A stretch of DNA of 64,000 bases from Vibrio rumoiensis 1S-45 (GTDB taxonomy: Bacteria; Pseudomonadota; Gammaproteobacteria; Enterobacterales; Vibrionaceae), in contig NZ_AJYK02000008.1 in NCBI RefSeq assembly GCF_000286955.2, forward strand, positions 62,001 through 126,000, read 5' to 3'. Shown piece by piece: positions 27,811 through 37,344 of the stretch (position 1 is its first letter; every line of letters starts with the position of its first letter). The notes beneath the pieces are model-generated. The model was not told the DNA's origin, ran no database searches, and saw only the letters and a list, made by a program, of their open reading frames with translations. A program made the translations under genes and the position numbers.

Positions 27811-27827
27811 TGCACCTAAATGGTGCA
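27811..27827 (-). promoter_or_regulatory. NtrC operator upstream of ntrB
   Basis: TGCACCTAAATGGTGCA is a perfect inverted repeat (TGCACC/GGTGCA) fitting the NtrC consensus exactly. It sits just ahead of the ntrB ribosome binding site, where bound NtrC would repress the local promoter, as at glnL in enterobacteria. Confidence 0.85.
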
Positions 27828-27958
27828 CTAATAAGCGTCAGTATGGGGCATGATAAAAATCAGTACAAATAAAAAAAGAAACTCGTTAAATACTCGGATA
27901 CAAAGCCTAGTAGGGCTGTGCTTGCGGTAAGTTTTGATGTTTATTGTTTATCATGCCA

Positions 27959-28561
27959 TTACTTCACGGTGGTTCTATGTAAGTGCACCGTGATTGGATT
28001 GGATGATGCAATAACCTTGCCGCTTTCGACAACATTCACTGAAAAGGTGTGGGCGCCTCGATTTATATTTTCTAATTCCCATAATAATGTTGTTTGTGGT
28101 GCGCCATAAGGTTGCGTATCTAGCATTAACTGTAAATGTTCACCAATACCGAGCTTACGGTTTAAAGCCACTTGCACCGCGATGATGCCTCGATTGCTGC
28201 GGATGGTTTGATTCTCAGTCAAGTTGGTAATGTTGAGCGATATTTTTTTGGTCTCGGTTGGTTCCATGTTCTCTGGTATGGCTGGTAATGCAGTCATCGC
28301 CGCGCTTAAAGTGGTGTCTGGTGTGTCTATCGGCTTGTCGATAGTTGAACTGCTGCCATATTGAGGGGCTGGCGCAGGTGCTTTAATATCGGGCAATTTG
28401 AGTCTTTCTTCATTTTTAACCTGCTCTGGTGGCGGTGTATCACTAAAATGCAAAATGCCTTTACTGTCTGTCCACTTATAAATTTCATTGGCCGCGGCAA
28501 AATGAATAGGCATCGATGAGATCAAAAATAATAAGATGTGTGAACGTTTGATAATGAGCAC
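27959..28561 (-). CDS. DUF4124 domain-containing exported protein
   Basis: This 200-residue protein has a signal peptide (about 1-24, ending FAAAN) followed at once by the DUF4124 motif EIYKWTDSKGILHFSDTPP. A proline-rich linker (about 55-100) follows, then a beta-rich C-terminal domain resembling an immunoglobulin-like fold (SLNITNLTENQTIRSNRG). Start is GTG 28561, with GAGG about 11 nt upstream. It lies between glnA and ntrB on the same strand, but a terminator separates it from glnA. Location suggests the envelope; function unknown. Confidence 0.8.
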   Translation of the reverse strand: MLIIKRSHILLFLISSMPIHFAAANEIYKWTDSKGILHFSDTPPPEQVKNEERLKLPDIKAPAPAPQYGSSSTIDKPIDTPDTTLSAAMTALPAIPENMEPTETKKISLNITNLTENQTIRSNRGIIAVQVALNRKLGIGEHLQLMLDTQPYGAPQTTLLWELENINRGAHTFSVNVVESGKVIASSNPITVHLHRTTVK

Positions 28562-28624
28562 AATAAATGACCTCGATTGAATTTATATAAGGTATAGATT
28601 AAGTGATGATGTTTTAACCTCAAT

Positions 28625-28654
28625 AAAAAAAAGGCTCACCTGAGAGGCGAGCCT
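28625..28654 (-). terminator. Rho-independent terminator of glnA
   Basis: On the minus strand AGGCTCGCCT and AGGTGAGCCT form a stem (28632-28654) followed by eight T residues. Confidence 0.85.
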
Positions 28655-28715
28655 AAAATTTTCGTATTTCTTACACTGTTACAGAAATAAATCTGCAGGT
28701 GTAAACCTACGAGAA

Positions 28716-30125
28716 TTAAACTGAGTAGTACAGTTCAAACTCAAGTGGGTGAACAGCCATGTTTACGCGCTCAACATCTTTAGATTTCAGCTTGATGTAA
28801 GAATCAATGAAATCATCAGAGAATACGCCGCCAGCAGTTAAGAACTCACGATCGTCGTCTAGTGCTTTAAGCGCGATTTCTAGAGATTCCGCAACTTTCG
28901 GGATTTCTGCTGCTTCTTCAGCTGGTAGGTCGTACAAGTCTTTATCCATAGCATCGCCAGGGTGGATCTTGTTCTTAATACCGTCAAGGCCAGCCATTAG
29001 TAGCGCTGCAAACGCTAGGTATGGGTTAGCCGCTGGATCTGGGAAGCGAGCTTCGATACGACGTGCTTTCGGGCTTGGTACCACTGGGATACGAATAGAA
29101 GCTGAACGGTTACGTGCAGAGTATGCAAGCATAACTGGTGCTTCAAATCCTGGGACAAGACGCTTGTATGAGTTAGTCGATGGGTTAGCAAAGGCGTTGA
29201 TTGCACGCGCATGCTTGATGATACCGCCGATGTAGTAAAGCGCCATCTCAGAAAGGCCACCGTACTTGTCGCCAGCAAATAGGTTGACACCATCTTTAGC
29301 AAGAGACATGTGAACGTGCATACCAGAACCGTTATCGCCAACTAATGGTTTAGGCATGAAAGTCGCTGTTTTACCGTATGCGTGAGCAACGTTATGAACA
29401 ACATACTTGTAGATTTGAATCTCATCCGCTTTTTCAGTTAGCGTGTTAAAACGAGTTGCGATTTCGTTTTGGCCAGCTGTTGCTACTTCATGGTGATGTG
29501 CTTCAACCACAAGACCCATTTCTTCCATGATTAAACACATAGCAGAACGAATGTCTTGAGATGAATCAACAGGTGCTACTGGGAAGTAACCGCCTTTAAC
29601 GCCAGGACGGTGACCTTTGTTACCGCCTTCGTATTCAGTGCCTGAGTTCCAAGCCGCTTCTACGTCATCAATTTTGAAGAAAGCGCCAGAGATGTCGTTA
29701 CCGTATTTGATGTCATCAAATAGGAAGAATTCTGGTTCTGGACCAACAAGAACGGTGTCAGCAAAGCCTGCTGCACGCATGTGGTCTTCAGCGCGTTTTG
29801 CGATTGAACGTGGGTCACGATCGTAGCCTTGCATGGTTGCAGGCTCAAGAATGTCACAACGGATATTTAGCGTTGAGTCTTCCGTGAATGGGTCAAGAAC
29901 TGCGCTTGAAGCGTCAGGCATCATCACCATGTCAGATTCGTTAATGCCTTTCCAGCCAGCAACTGAAGAGCCATCAAACATTTTGCCGTCTTCAAAGAAG
30001 TCAGCATCTACTTGGTGTGCAGGAATAGAAATGTGCTGTTCTTTACCTTTTGTATCAGTAAAGCGCAGGTCAACAAACTTAACTTCGTTTTCTGTGATCA
30101 GAGAGAGTACGTTTTCTACTGACAT
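28716..30125 (-). CDS. glnA: Glutamine synthetase, type I
   Basis: GlnA makes glutamine from glutamate, ammonia and ATP as a dodecamer. The 469-residue protein is the same length as E. coli GlnA. It shows [16 protein letters not shown] near 51, [10 protein letters not shown] near 129, the ATP-site region [17 protein letters not shown] near 258 and NRSASIRIP near 340. The adenylylation loop [10 protein letters not shown] carries the target Tyr near 398, so GlnE control is expected. Transcription is probably from the sigma54 promoter at 30241-30257, activated by NtrC. Confidence 0.97.
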   Translation of the reverse strand: MSVENVLSLITENEVKFVDLRFTDTKGKEQHISIPAHQVDADFFEDGKMFDGSSVAGWKGINESDMVMMPDASSAVLDPFTEDSTLNIRCDILEPATMQGYDRDPRSIAKRAEDHMRAAGFADTVLVGPEPEFFLFDDIKYGNDISGAFFKIDDVEAAWNSGTEYEGGNKGHRPGVKGGYFPVAPVDSSQDIRSAMCLIMEEMGLVVEAHHHEVATAGQNEIATRFNTLTEKADEIQIYKYVVHNVAHAYGKTATFMPKPLVGDNGSGMHVHMSLAKDGVNLFAGDKYGGLSEMALYYIGGIIKHARAINAFANPSTNSYKRLVPGFEAPVMLAYSARNRSASIRIPVVPSPKARRIEARFPDPAANPYLAFAALLMAGLDGIKNKIHPGDAMDKDLYDLPAEEAAEIPKVAESLEIALKALDDDREFLTAGGVFSDDFIDSYIKLKSKDVERVNMAVHPLEFELYYSV

Positions 30126-30240
30126 CTTGGATAACCTCCGGTGTTATTAATACTGTTTGAGCGATTAAAGCGTTTTACATTGAATGTGTGCTTTAAGCGA
30201 TCTTGATTCTTTTAATAAGTAATCAATGATGCTTATAGTC

Positions 30241-30257
30241 TAGCTAGAATCGTGCCA
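30241..30257 (-). promoter_or_regulatory. Sigma54 promoter of glnA
   Basis: Read on the minus strand, TGGCACGATTCTAGCTA fits the sigma54 -24/-12 pattern TGGCAC-N5-TTGCW, with GG and GC at the invariant positions and one deviation in the -12 element. It lies about 115 bp upstream of the glnA start codon. Confidence 0.75.
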
Positions 30258-30319
30258 AAAAAATAAATCCTTTAAAATCAAAGAACTAAAGTTATAAAAT
30301 CCAACAAGGTGCAACCTTG

Positions 30320-30357
30320 TGCACTTAAATGGTGCGTATATGCACGGAATTGGTGCT
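30320..30357 (-). promoter_or_regulatory. Paired NtrC enhancer sites upstream of glnA
   Basis: TGCACTTAAATGGTGCG (30320-30336) and TGCACGGAATTGGTGCT (30341-30357) each keep the TGCAC-N5-TGGTGC arrangement. They are 21 bp centre to centre, two helical turns, which suits cooperative NtrC binding. A weaker third match (GGTGCAACCTTGTGCA) precedes them at 30308-30323. They lie about 65-115 bp upstream of the sigma54 promoter. Confidence 0.8.
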
Positions 30358-30360
30358 CTT

Positions 30361-30679
30361 TGCGCTATCCTGATGCAATCGGTTAAATAACCCCTCTATT
30401 CAGCCGAGAATTTGATCGTTTGTCAATCGAGTTTATGGCGATCAGACCGAGTTTTTACGAATAGAGATAAATAAACCCAAAGCGATGCTTTATTGGTATA
30501 GACTTGATTTACTTACATCCGAATGGCGATTAAGTGATTAAATTGAAAAAAAAGAGTAAATAATCGCCACTTTGATCACATATTTCTAGGTTTTTTTCTA
30601 AAATCTGGTACATTTACGACCGTTTTTTTAATCAAGTTCACCCACTGTCTGGGTGTCTTTTATAAGTGAATCGAATTCC
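30361..30679. other. Gene-free region upstream of typA
   Basis: I see no gene here. It should contain the typA promoter, but no -35/-10 pair stands out. The sequence is AT-rich, and a single CRP-like half-site (TTTGATCACA near 30571-30580) is too weak to call. Confidence 0.25.
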
Positions 30680-32509
30680 ATGACTACTCCACAGATTGAT
30701 AAGTTAAGAAATATCGCGATTATCGCGCACGTTGACCACGGTAAAACGACTTTGGTTGATAAGCTATTACAGCAATCAGGAACACTTGAATCTCGTGGTG
30801 AAGCTGAAGAGCGCGTCATGGACTCAAACGATATTGAAAAAGAACGTGGTATTACCATCCTAGCGAAAAACACCGCTATTAACTGGAATGACTACCGCAT
30901 TAACATCGTAGACACCCCTGGACACGCCGATTTCGGTGGTGAAGTGGAACGTATCATGTCTATGGTTGACTCTGTATTGCTTATCGTTGATGCGGTTGAT
31001 GGCCCAATGCCACAAACTCGCTTTGTAACACAAAAAGCATTTGCTCACGGTTTAAAACCAATTGTAGTTATCAACAAAGTTGACCGTCCTGGTTCTCGTC
31101 CTGATTGGGTTATGGATCAAATCTTTGATTTGTTTGATAACTTAGGCGCAACGGATGAACAACTAGACTTTAAAGTGGTTTATGCATCAGCATTAAATGG
31201 CTGGGCATCCATGGACGAAGGTGTCGTTGGCGAAGATATGCAACCATTATTCCAAGCGGTTGTTGATAATGTTGAATGCCCAAATGTTGATATCGAAGGC
31301 GCACTGCAAATGCAAGTGTCTCAACTTGATTACAACTCTTATGTTGGTGTTATCGGCGTATGTCGTGTGACTCGTGGTAGTGTTAAACCAAACCAACAAG
31401 TAACGATTGTCGGTGCTGATGGTAAGAAGCGTAACGGTAAAGTTGGTACAGTTCTTGGTTATCTAGGTCTTGAGCGTCACGAAGTGGATCAAGCAAACGC
31501 GGGAGATATCATTGCGATTACTGGTTTAGGTGAGCTGAAAATCTCTGACACCATTTGTGATATCAACAATGTTGAAGCAATGACACCACTTTCTGTTGAT
31601 GAACCAACAGTAACCATGACATTCCAAGTAAACACTTCTCCGTTTGCGGGTAAAGAAGGTAAGTTCGTGACTTCACGTAACATCCTTGAGCGTCTAGAAA
31701 AAGAATTAGTACACAACGTAGCATTACGCGTTGAGCAAACTGACAACCCAGATAAATTCAAAGTATCAGGTCGTGGTGAACTTCACCTTTCAATTCTAAT
31801 CGAAAACATGCGTCGTGAAGGCTTCGAGCTAGCGGTATCACGTCCTGAAGTTATCGAGAAAGAAATTGATGGCAAACTAATGGAACCGTTTGAAAAAGTG
31901 ACTATCGATGTGCTTGAAGAGCACCAAGGTGGCATTATGGAAAACATCGGTATCCGTAAAGGTGAGCTGACTGATATGGCACCAGATGGTAAAGGCCGTG
32001 TTCGTATGGACTTCTACATGCCTTCTCGTGGCTTGATTGGTTTCCAAACGGAATTCCTAACACTAACTTCAGGTTCTGGTCTTCTTTACCATACGTTTGA
32101 GCGTTACGACGACCATAAAGGTGGCGTAATTGGTCAACGTAGTAACGGTGTATTAGTTTCTAACGCAACTGGTAAAGCATTAACGTACGCATTGTTTAAC
32201 TTGCAAGAGCGTGGTCGTTTATTTGCAGAACACGCAGATGAAGTTTACGAAGGTCAAGTTATCGGTATCCATAACCGTAACAACGACTTAACCGTTAACT
32301 GTTTGAAAGGTAAGCAGCTAACCAACGTACGTGCATCTGGTACTGATGAAGCTCAAACGCTTTCTCCTGCGATCAAGTTCACTCTAGAGCAAGCTCTAGA
32401 ATTCATCGATGATGATGAACTAGTAGAAGTAACACCAGAAAGCATCCGTATTCGTAAGCGTCATTTGACTGAAAATGAACGTAAGCGTGCCGGTCGTGCT
32501 CCTAAGTAA
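30680..32509 (+). CDS. typA: Translational GTPase TypA/BipA
   Basis: TypA (BipA) is an EF-G-like ribosome-binding GTPase that helps 50S assembly and stress or cold adaptation. The 609 residues show [15 protein letters not shown] (G1), GITI (G2), [14 protein letters not shown] (G3), NKVDRPG (G4) and SALNG (G5). The beta-barrel and EF-G-like domains and a C-terminal domain ending [21 protein letters not shown] follow. I start at 30680 ([17 protein letters not shown]); a GTG at 30653 would add nine residues with no homology I recognise. It is divergent from glnA, as in E. coli. Confidence 0.96.
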   Translation: MTTPQIDKLRNIAIIAHVDHGKTTLVDKLLQQSGTLESRGEAEERVMDSNDIEKERGITILAKNTAINWNDYRINIVDTPGHADFGGEVERIMSMVDSVLLIVDAVDGPMPQTRFVTQKAFAHGLKPIVVINKVDRPGSRPDWVMDQIFDLFDNLGATDEQLDFKVVYASALNGWASMDEGVVGEDMQPLFQAVVDNVECPNVDIEGALQMQVSQLDYNSYVGVIGVCRVTRGSVKPNQQVTIVGADGKKRNGKVGTVLGYLGLERHEVDQANAGDIIAITGLGELKISDTICDINNVEAMTPLSVDEPTVTMTFQVNTSPFAGKEGKFVTSRNILERLEKELVHNVALRVEQTDNPDKFKVSGRGELHLSILIENMRREGFELAVSRPEVIEKEIDGKLMEPFEKVTIDVLEEHQGGIMENIGIRKGELTDMAPDGKGRVRMDFYMPSRGLIGFQTEFLTLTSGSGLLYHTFERYDDHKGGVIGQRSNGVLVSNATGKALTYALFNLQERGRLFAEHADEVYEGQVIGIHNRNNDLTVNCLKGKQLTNVRASGTDEAQTLSPAIKFTLEQALEFIDDDELVEVTPESIRIRKRHLTENERKRAGRAPK

Positions 32510-32531
32510 TATTGCTTTAAGTTATTAACCC

Positions 32532-32565
32532 AAAAGCCGATGTTGTGATGACATCGGCTTTTTTG
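32532..32565 (+). terminator. Rho-independent terminator of typA
   Basis: AAAAGCCGATGT (32532-32543) pairs with ACATCGGCTTTT (32551-32562), then more T. Confidence 0.85.
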
Positions 32566-32750
32566 TGTCTGTAGAATGGCTTTTTATGTAATATCAATAC
32601 CAGTAATTCAATGGTAATTATTAGGTTGGTATAAGTGCGATCACTAGATTTAATATTGATTAATGAAACTTTTAACCTGTAAGTGATTGATGGCTGATAT
32701 AATCAAAGCGTCTGAAATGGCAGTGATTGTCGTATTAGCGTATTTACTTT

Positions 32751-33659
32751 ATGCCTGCAAGTAACAACATCGATAGGTTTAATCTCATGGAAAGAAAAAT
32801 CAGTATCGCCATACATTATTTTTTGCACCTTAAAAATCGAGTGATTCGGGATCGCCTCACGGTAAATGCTGGTTACATGGCGTATATTACCTTGCTGTCT
32901 TTGGTTCCATTATTAACAGTGGTGGTGACGGCTTTATCAAAGTTTCCTGTATTTGAAGGCATTAGTCATCAAATACAGGAATTCGTATTTGAACATTTTA
33001 TGCCGGCGGCGGGAGATGCGGTAAAAGAAGCGCTAAACACTTTTATTGCTAACACATCAAGTATGAGTGCAGTTGGTGGTGGTTTTGTGTTTATTACCGC
33101 GATGCTGCTAATTTCTACCATAGATAAAAACCTTAATTTCATTTGGCGTGTAAAGCATAAGCGCCGTATGGTGTATTCTTTTTCTATGTATTGGATGGTA
33201 TTAACCTTAGGCCCTATTTTTATTGGTTCAAGTTTGGCTTTAAGCTCTTATATCACTTCCGAACAAATCGTGAGCAAAGAAGTAGTAAGTGGTATTTATC
33301 GCATATTGCCGGTGCTGTTCTCGATTTTGGCTTTTATTGGGCTTTATATGTTAGTGCCTAATATTAAAGTGAAGGTGCATCATGCGATCATTGGTGCGAT
33401 TGTGTCGGGTATCTTGTTTGAGCTATCTAAAAAAGGCTTTGCGATGTACATTACCGCTTTTCCTTCTTATCAATTAATTTATGGCGCTCTGGCAGCAATC
33501 CCAATCTTATTTGTTTGGATTTACTTGTGCTGGTTTATCGTATTGGTTGGCGCGGAAGTGACGGCAAGCTTAGGCGAAAGAGAAGAATGGTATAACGATG
33601 AACCTTATCATCCGATCGTCAAGTTGAAAGAAAGATTTAAAAAGAGGAACGATTCGTGA
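32751..33659 (+). CDS. yihY: YihY/BrkB family inner membrane protein
   Basis: This 302-residue integral membrane protein has six predicted helices. It was once called ribonuclease BN, but that activity belongs to another protein; the real role is uncertain. Family landmarks are [20 protein letters not shown] near 40, [12 protein letters not shown] near 120 and [25 protein letters not shown] near 242. The start is uncertain: ATG 32751 and ATG 32787 are in frame and neither has a strong ribosome site. Its stop overlaps the dtd GTG start by 3 nt, so the two are coupled. Confidence 0.9.
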   Translation: MPASNNIDRFNLMERKISIAIHYFLHLKNRVIRDRLTVNAGYMAYITLLSLVPLLTVVVTALSKFPVFEGISHQIQEFVFEHFMPAAGDAVKEALNTFIANTSSMSAVGGGFVFITAMLLISTIDKNLNFIWRVKHKRRMVYSFSMYWMVLTLGPIFIGSSLALSSYITSEQIVSKEVVSGIYRILPVLFSILAFIGLYMLVPNIKVKVHHAIIGAIVSGILFELSKKGFAMYITAFPSYQLIYGALAAIPILFVWIYLCWFIVLVGAEVTASLGEREEWYNDEPYHPIVKLKERFKKRNDS

Positions 33660-34093
33660 TTGCCCTTATCCAAAGAGTAAGTGAAGCTAATGTTAAGGTT
33701 GATGGCGAAATTGTTGGAGAAATCCAAAAAGGTTTATTGGTGTTACTTGGCGTTGAAAAAGAGGATGATGAAGCGAAAGCCAAACGCTTAACTGAGCGTG
33801 TGCTCGGTTATCGAATCTTTGAAGACGACGCTGGGAAGATGAACCTTAATGTGCAACAAGCGGGTGGTAGCGTGTTAGTGGTCTCTCAATTTACGCTACC
33901 TGCGGATACTCAAAAAGGCATGCGCCCAAGCTTTTCGAAAGGTGCGGATCACACGCAGGCCGAACGTCTATATGATTATTTTTCTGATTGCTGCCGTGAG
34001 ACCGGTATCGTGACTCAAAATGGTCGTTTCGCGGCGGATATGAAAGTGGCTTTAGTGAATGATGGCCCGGTGACATTCTGGCTACAAGTATAA
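33656..34093 (+). CDS. dtd: D-aminoacyl-tRNA deacylase
   Basis: Dtd removes D-amino acids (and glycine misacylated on tRNA-Ala) from tRNA. The 145-residue protein has the two family motifs [17 protein letters not shown] near 81 and [11 protein letters not shown] at the C-terminus; the latter carries the cross-subunit Gly-Pro of the active site. It starts with GTG 33656 in a GTGA overlap with the yihY stop. Length equals E. coli Dtd (145). Confidence 0.96.
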   Translation: MIALIQRVSEANVKVDGEIVGEIQKGLLVLLGVEKEDDEAKAKRLTERVLGYRIFEDDAGKMNLNVQQAGGSVLVVSQFTLPADTQKGMRPSFSKGADHTQAERLYDYFSDCCRETGIVTQNGRFAADMKVALVNDGPVTFWLQV

Positions 34094-34144
34094 CCATCGT
34101 TCACATAATGGATGATCAAATAAATTTAATAGTAAGGGATTTAC

Positions 34145-35068
34145 ATGTTTAAGTTAGTGACGCCCAAGACTGAATCTGACTTGCAAAAGTATTACCATTT
34201 TCGTTGGCAGATGTTGCGTGAACCTTTTCATCAACCACAAGGTTCAGAGCGAGATGAATACGATGAAATGAGCGCCCACCGAATGATTGTCGATGGACGT
34301 GGACGTATTATGGCCGTTGGCAGAATGTACCTTACTCCGAATAGTGAAGGGCAAGTTCGCTATATGGCGGTACATCCTCAACACCGCAGCAAGGGCTTAG
34401 GTTCTTTGATCTTGGTGGCGCTAGAATCGTACGCACTACAAGAAGGCGCTAAGCGTTTAGTGTGTAATTCTCGTGAAGATGCCATTCACTTTTATAAGAA
34501 AAATGGTTTTGAAAATCAGGGCGAATTAAGCGATGAGGTTGGCCCGATTCGTCATCAACAAATGGTAAAAAAACTTAATGCGCTCGCGAATGTTTCTCGT
34601 CGCCCAGATTGGTGTGATGAATTGCAAAAGCGCTGGCGACAAGAGATCCCGATTTGTGCTTCGATGGGGATTCGTATTAGTCAATATACGGGCTATCAGT
34701 TTGAATGCTCTGCGCCACTTAATCCTAATATTAATCCGCATGAAACGATGTTTGCTGGTTCGTTGTTTACCCTAACCACATTGACTGGTTGGGGAATGGC
34801 GTGGCTATTGATGCGAGAAAAAGGCCTAGAAGCCGATATTATTTTAGCAGACAGTCAGGTGCGCTTTCGTGCTCCAGTGACTAAAAGCCCTATTGCGGTG
34901 ACCTCTCTTGATGGGATCAGCGGGGATTTAGACCGTTTAGTCACAGGTCGTAAAGCTAGGATCATTGTGAAAGTTACTGTTTACAGTGGTGATGTCGCTG
35001 CCGTTGAATTTACCGGCACCTATATGCTGATGACAGATTTTCTTGGTGAAGCACCGATGGTGAAATAA
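34145..35068 (+). CDS. Bifunctional GNAT acetyltransferase / hotdog thioesterase (YiiD-like)
   Basis: The 307-residue protein fuses an N-terminal GNAT domain with a C-terminal hotdog thioesterase-like domain of the YiiD C-terminal family. The GNAT domain spans about 1-145, with the acetyl-CoA loop VHPQHRSKGLGSLIL. The C-terminal domain starts near 160, with NPHETMFAGSLFTLTTLTGWGMAWLL-type sequence around 198-222. E. coli YiiD has been implicated in an alternative start of fatty acid synthesis. Its place after yihY-dtd matches E. coli. Substrate here is inferred only. Confidence 0.88.
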   Translation: MFKLVTPKTESDLQKYYHFRWQMLREPFHQPQGSERDEYDEMSAHRMIVDGRGRIMAVGRMYLTPNSEGQVRYMAVHPQHRSKGLGSLILVALESYALQEGAKRLVCNSREDAIHFYKKNGFENQGELSDEVGPIRHQQMVKKLNALANVSRRPDWCDELQKRWRQEIPICASMGIRISQYTGYQFECSAPLNPNINPHETMFAGSLFTLTTLTGWGMAWLLMREKGLEADIILADSQVRFRAPVTKSPIAVTSLDGISGDLDRLVTGRKARIIVKVTVYSGDVAAVEFTGTYMLMTDFLGEAPMVK

Positions 35069-35082
35069 CCTGAGGTTCAGGC

Positions 35083-35111
35083 AAAGCTGCCAGTCATTTA
35101 CTTGCAGCTTT
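35083..35111 (+). terminator. Stem-loop between convergent genes
   Basis: AAAGCTGC (35083-35090) and GCAGCTTT (35104-35111) form an 8-bp stem followed by a few T. It overlaps the last codons of the converging AsmA-like gene. Confidence 0.5.
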
Positions 35112-37098
35112 CTTCCACTAACACTGAATCTCGTTTACCGAGTAAATTGAACGTCAAACTTTGGCATTTCCCTTCTAAGCGATATTGTAATTTACCTTTA
35201 TCTGGGTATAAAAAGTCATAATCTCCTCCAAAATGAGCAGAGAAATCTTTCGCTTCAATATCAAAAGGCTTAAGTGATAATCGACCACGATCAGCGGTTA
35301 ACTGGATATCACTAATGGTCACGGGTTCCGCTGGTTTATTTTTATCCATTATTGATGATCCACCTTGTTCTGGTTCACTTTCTTCTACGCTATCTGGATG
35401 AACCAACGGTGGCAGATTAATACCTTGATTGCGCAGCCATAAATTTTGGAAGTCATCATGGCTAGAGGCTCGTGTGACGCTTGCATTTAGCTGGCCTGTC
35501 ACACTACGATTAAAGATCAGCTGATCGCCATATAGCCCTTCTCCTTTAATCGTAAAATCGGTAATACCATCCAAATGCAAAGGAAGGTGGAACCAACGAG
35601 TAAAGAAGCGTAGCGGAATACCAGAGGCCTCAAGATCCACATTCCAAGGTTGGCTCGTTTGGCTAAATGCCATATTTGCAGTGCCTTTCACTAAACCATC
35701 ATCAAGAGGAATAAATAGTTTATCTAGCCCAAAATGGCCTTCTTTGCTATGCATGCTAAGTAATAGATTACGGCTATTCACACCGTCATAGCTAGCGCTG
35801 CTGGCACTGATGCTAAGTTGACCGTTCCATAATCCCCATTGACCATCACGCTTAATATCCAGCTCATCACCATCAATGCTTAATCCAGAGGCTTGCTTTG
35901 GCGTGGTGGTGGTTAAATCGATAAATTGAACATTATTCACACTCACCATTTTGGCCTGAATATTTTTAATCTGGCTCAAATAATTTTTAAATAATTGTTT
36001 AGAACGTGGGCTTGGTATCCATTTTAGATTATTTAAGTTGAGTTGAGTTAAATTCAAGCTGGTGGGAGTAACTTGCCCTTGTAAATGGATGTTGCCTTGT
36101 AGCATTTCAAGGGAGATATCTTGGATGTGCGCTAAATTTGGTTGCAGGTTTACATCCAATGCAGGAGAGTTAATGGCTTGTCCTAATAGGCTCATGTTAT
36201 CGGCGGTTGCAAAAATACTGGCGTCTTGTTGTTGCCACAGTTGCAGTGGTAACTCGACGTGTTCTGCGTTTATCGTAACGTTATTCGCGCTGATGGTCGG
36301 TGTTTCGAAGCTGGATTCTGAGATGGTCAGCTGATCAATATTCATCGGAATGTGGTTAAACCCATCAAGACTGGCTGTACTGATATTATCGAAATCATTT
36401 TGTTGTAAACGTAGACCCGTAATATTCACGCGTGGTACTTGCCATTCTTTTTGCGTGTTCATTTTGGTGGCTTGGCCAGAGAAGTGTGCTTTTCGCCAGG
36501 TAAATCGAATATCGTAGAAGGTGGCGTTTTTTTCGGTGAGATCACCATCAATAAAAACGTGATTGAGTGCTTCGCCTTGCCAATAGAGTTGATCTGCAGA
36601 TAATTGCATTTCGCCATAAAAAGGCAGGATTTTCGAATCACGAACCTGAGGCGATTTTATTTGGATATTAACATCTCGCCCCACCCAGCCATTATCAGCA
36701 AAATCAATATTGGCTACCGACAGTTGATTTAATCGAATATATGGTGAGACCGATAGCGTTGGCCAACCATTTTGTAATTTGACCCCTTCAATTAACACAT
36801 TATTAATCTGAAATTGATTGTCTTTCCACAGTGAGTCTCCTAACCAGATATCGACCTGGTTAAGCAGCAAAGGAGAGGCATTCTCTTGAGGAATAAGCAC
36901 ACCTTCTAATTGAATGTGCTTAGGTTGCTGATAAGAATAATTGACGGCGCGTATTTTGATTGGCTGTTTCAAGCCATACTCAAGTACGCCATTAACAAGC
37001 TGTGGAGCATATTTAGTGTGAAGGGCGGCATAAGAAGCGGTGAGAGCAACCACTAACAATGAAATTAAGCCAACAATAATGGCAAGTAACTTTCTCAT
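35098..37098 (-). CDS. AsmA family envelope protein
   Basis: This 666-residue protein has one N-terminal membrane helix (MRKLLAIIVGLISLLVVALT) and a long periplasmic region of repeated beta structure, typical of AsmA-like proteins. Those proteins are proposed to help phospholipid transport or outer membrane assembly. The C-terminal AsmA-type segment includes LSIDGDELDIKRDGQWG and LTADRGRLSLKPFDIEAKD. I start at 37098, which has AGGACGTTAC directly ahead. An ATG 66 nt upstream would put a basic non-conserved extension before the helix. Not close enough to E. coli AsmA to name. Confidence 0.82.
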   Translation of the reverse strand: MRKLLAIIVGLISLLVVALTASYAALHTKYAPQLVNGVLEYGLKQPIKIRAVNYSYQQPKHIQLEGVLIPQENASPLLLNQVDIWLGDSLWKDNQFQINNVLIEGVKLQNGWPTLSVSPYIRLNQLSVANIDFADNGWVGRDVNIQIKSPQVRDSKILPFYGEMQLSADQLYWQGEALNHVFIDGDLTEKNATFYDIRFTWRKAHFSGQATKMNTQKEWQVPRVNITGLRLQQNDFDNISTASLDGFNHIPMNIDQLTISESSFETPTISANNVTINAEHVELPLQLWQQQDASIFATADNMSLLGQAINSPALDVNLQPNLAHIQDISLEMLQGNIHLQGQVTPTSLNLTQLNLNNLKWIPSPRSKQLFKNYLSQIKNIQAKMVSVNNVQFIDLTTTTPKQASGLSIDGDELDIKRDGQWGLWNGQLSISASSASYDGVNSRNLLLSMHSKEGHFGLDKLFIPLDDGLVKGTANMAFSQTSQPWNVDLEASGIPLRFFTRWFHLPLHLDGITDFTIKGEGLYGDQLIFNRSVTGQLNASVTRASSHDDFQNLWLRNQGINLPPLVHPDSVEESEPEQGGSSIMDKNKPAEPVTISDIQLTADRGRLSLKPFDIEAKDFSAHFGGDYDFLYPDKGKLQYRLEGKCQSLTFNLLGKRDSVLVEESCK

Positions 37099-37288
37099 GT
37101 AACGTCCTGTTTTTGCATTCAATGAAGGGCGGTGAGTTTTAGAGTATGCCCTTATCATGGACAATTTATAGAAAATAGCACCAAGGTTGAAGCATTCTTT
37201 TTATTAAGTGCTGTAATGAGGGATAACGAACCATGATATCCAATGGTATGAGTTGAATGAAAAAAGGGCAAAATTTAGTATATAAAGT

Positions 37289-37317
37289 AAAAACGAGAAG
37301 CCGTATGACTTCTCGTT
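37289..37317 (-). terminator. Rho-independent terminator of pckA
   Basis: AACGAGAAG (37292-37300) and CTTCTCGTT (37309-37317) form a 9-bp stem, with T residues following on the minus strand. Confidence 0.8.
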
Positions 37318-37344
37318 AATGTTATTAATACCAAATAGGGTCAA

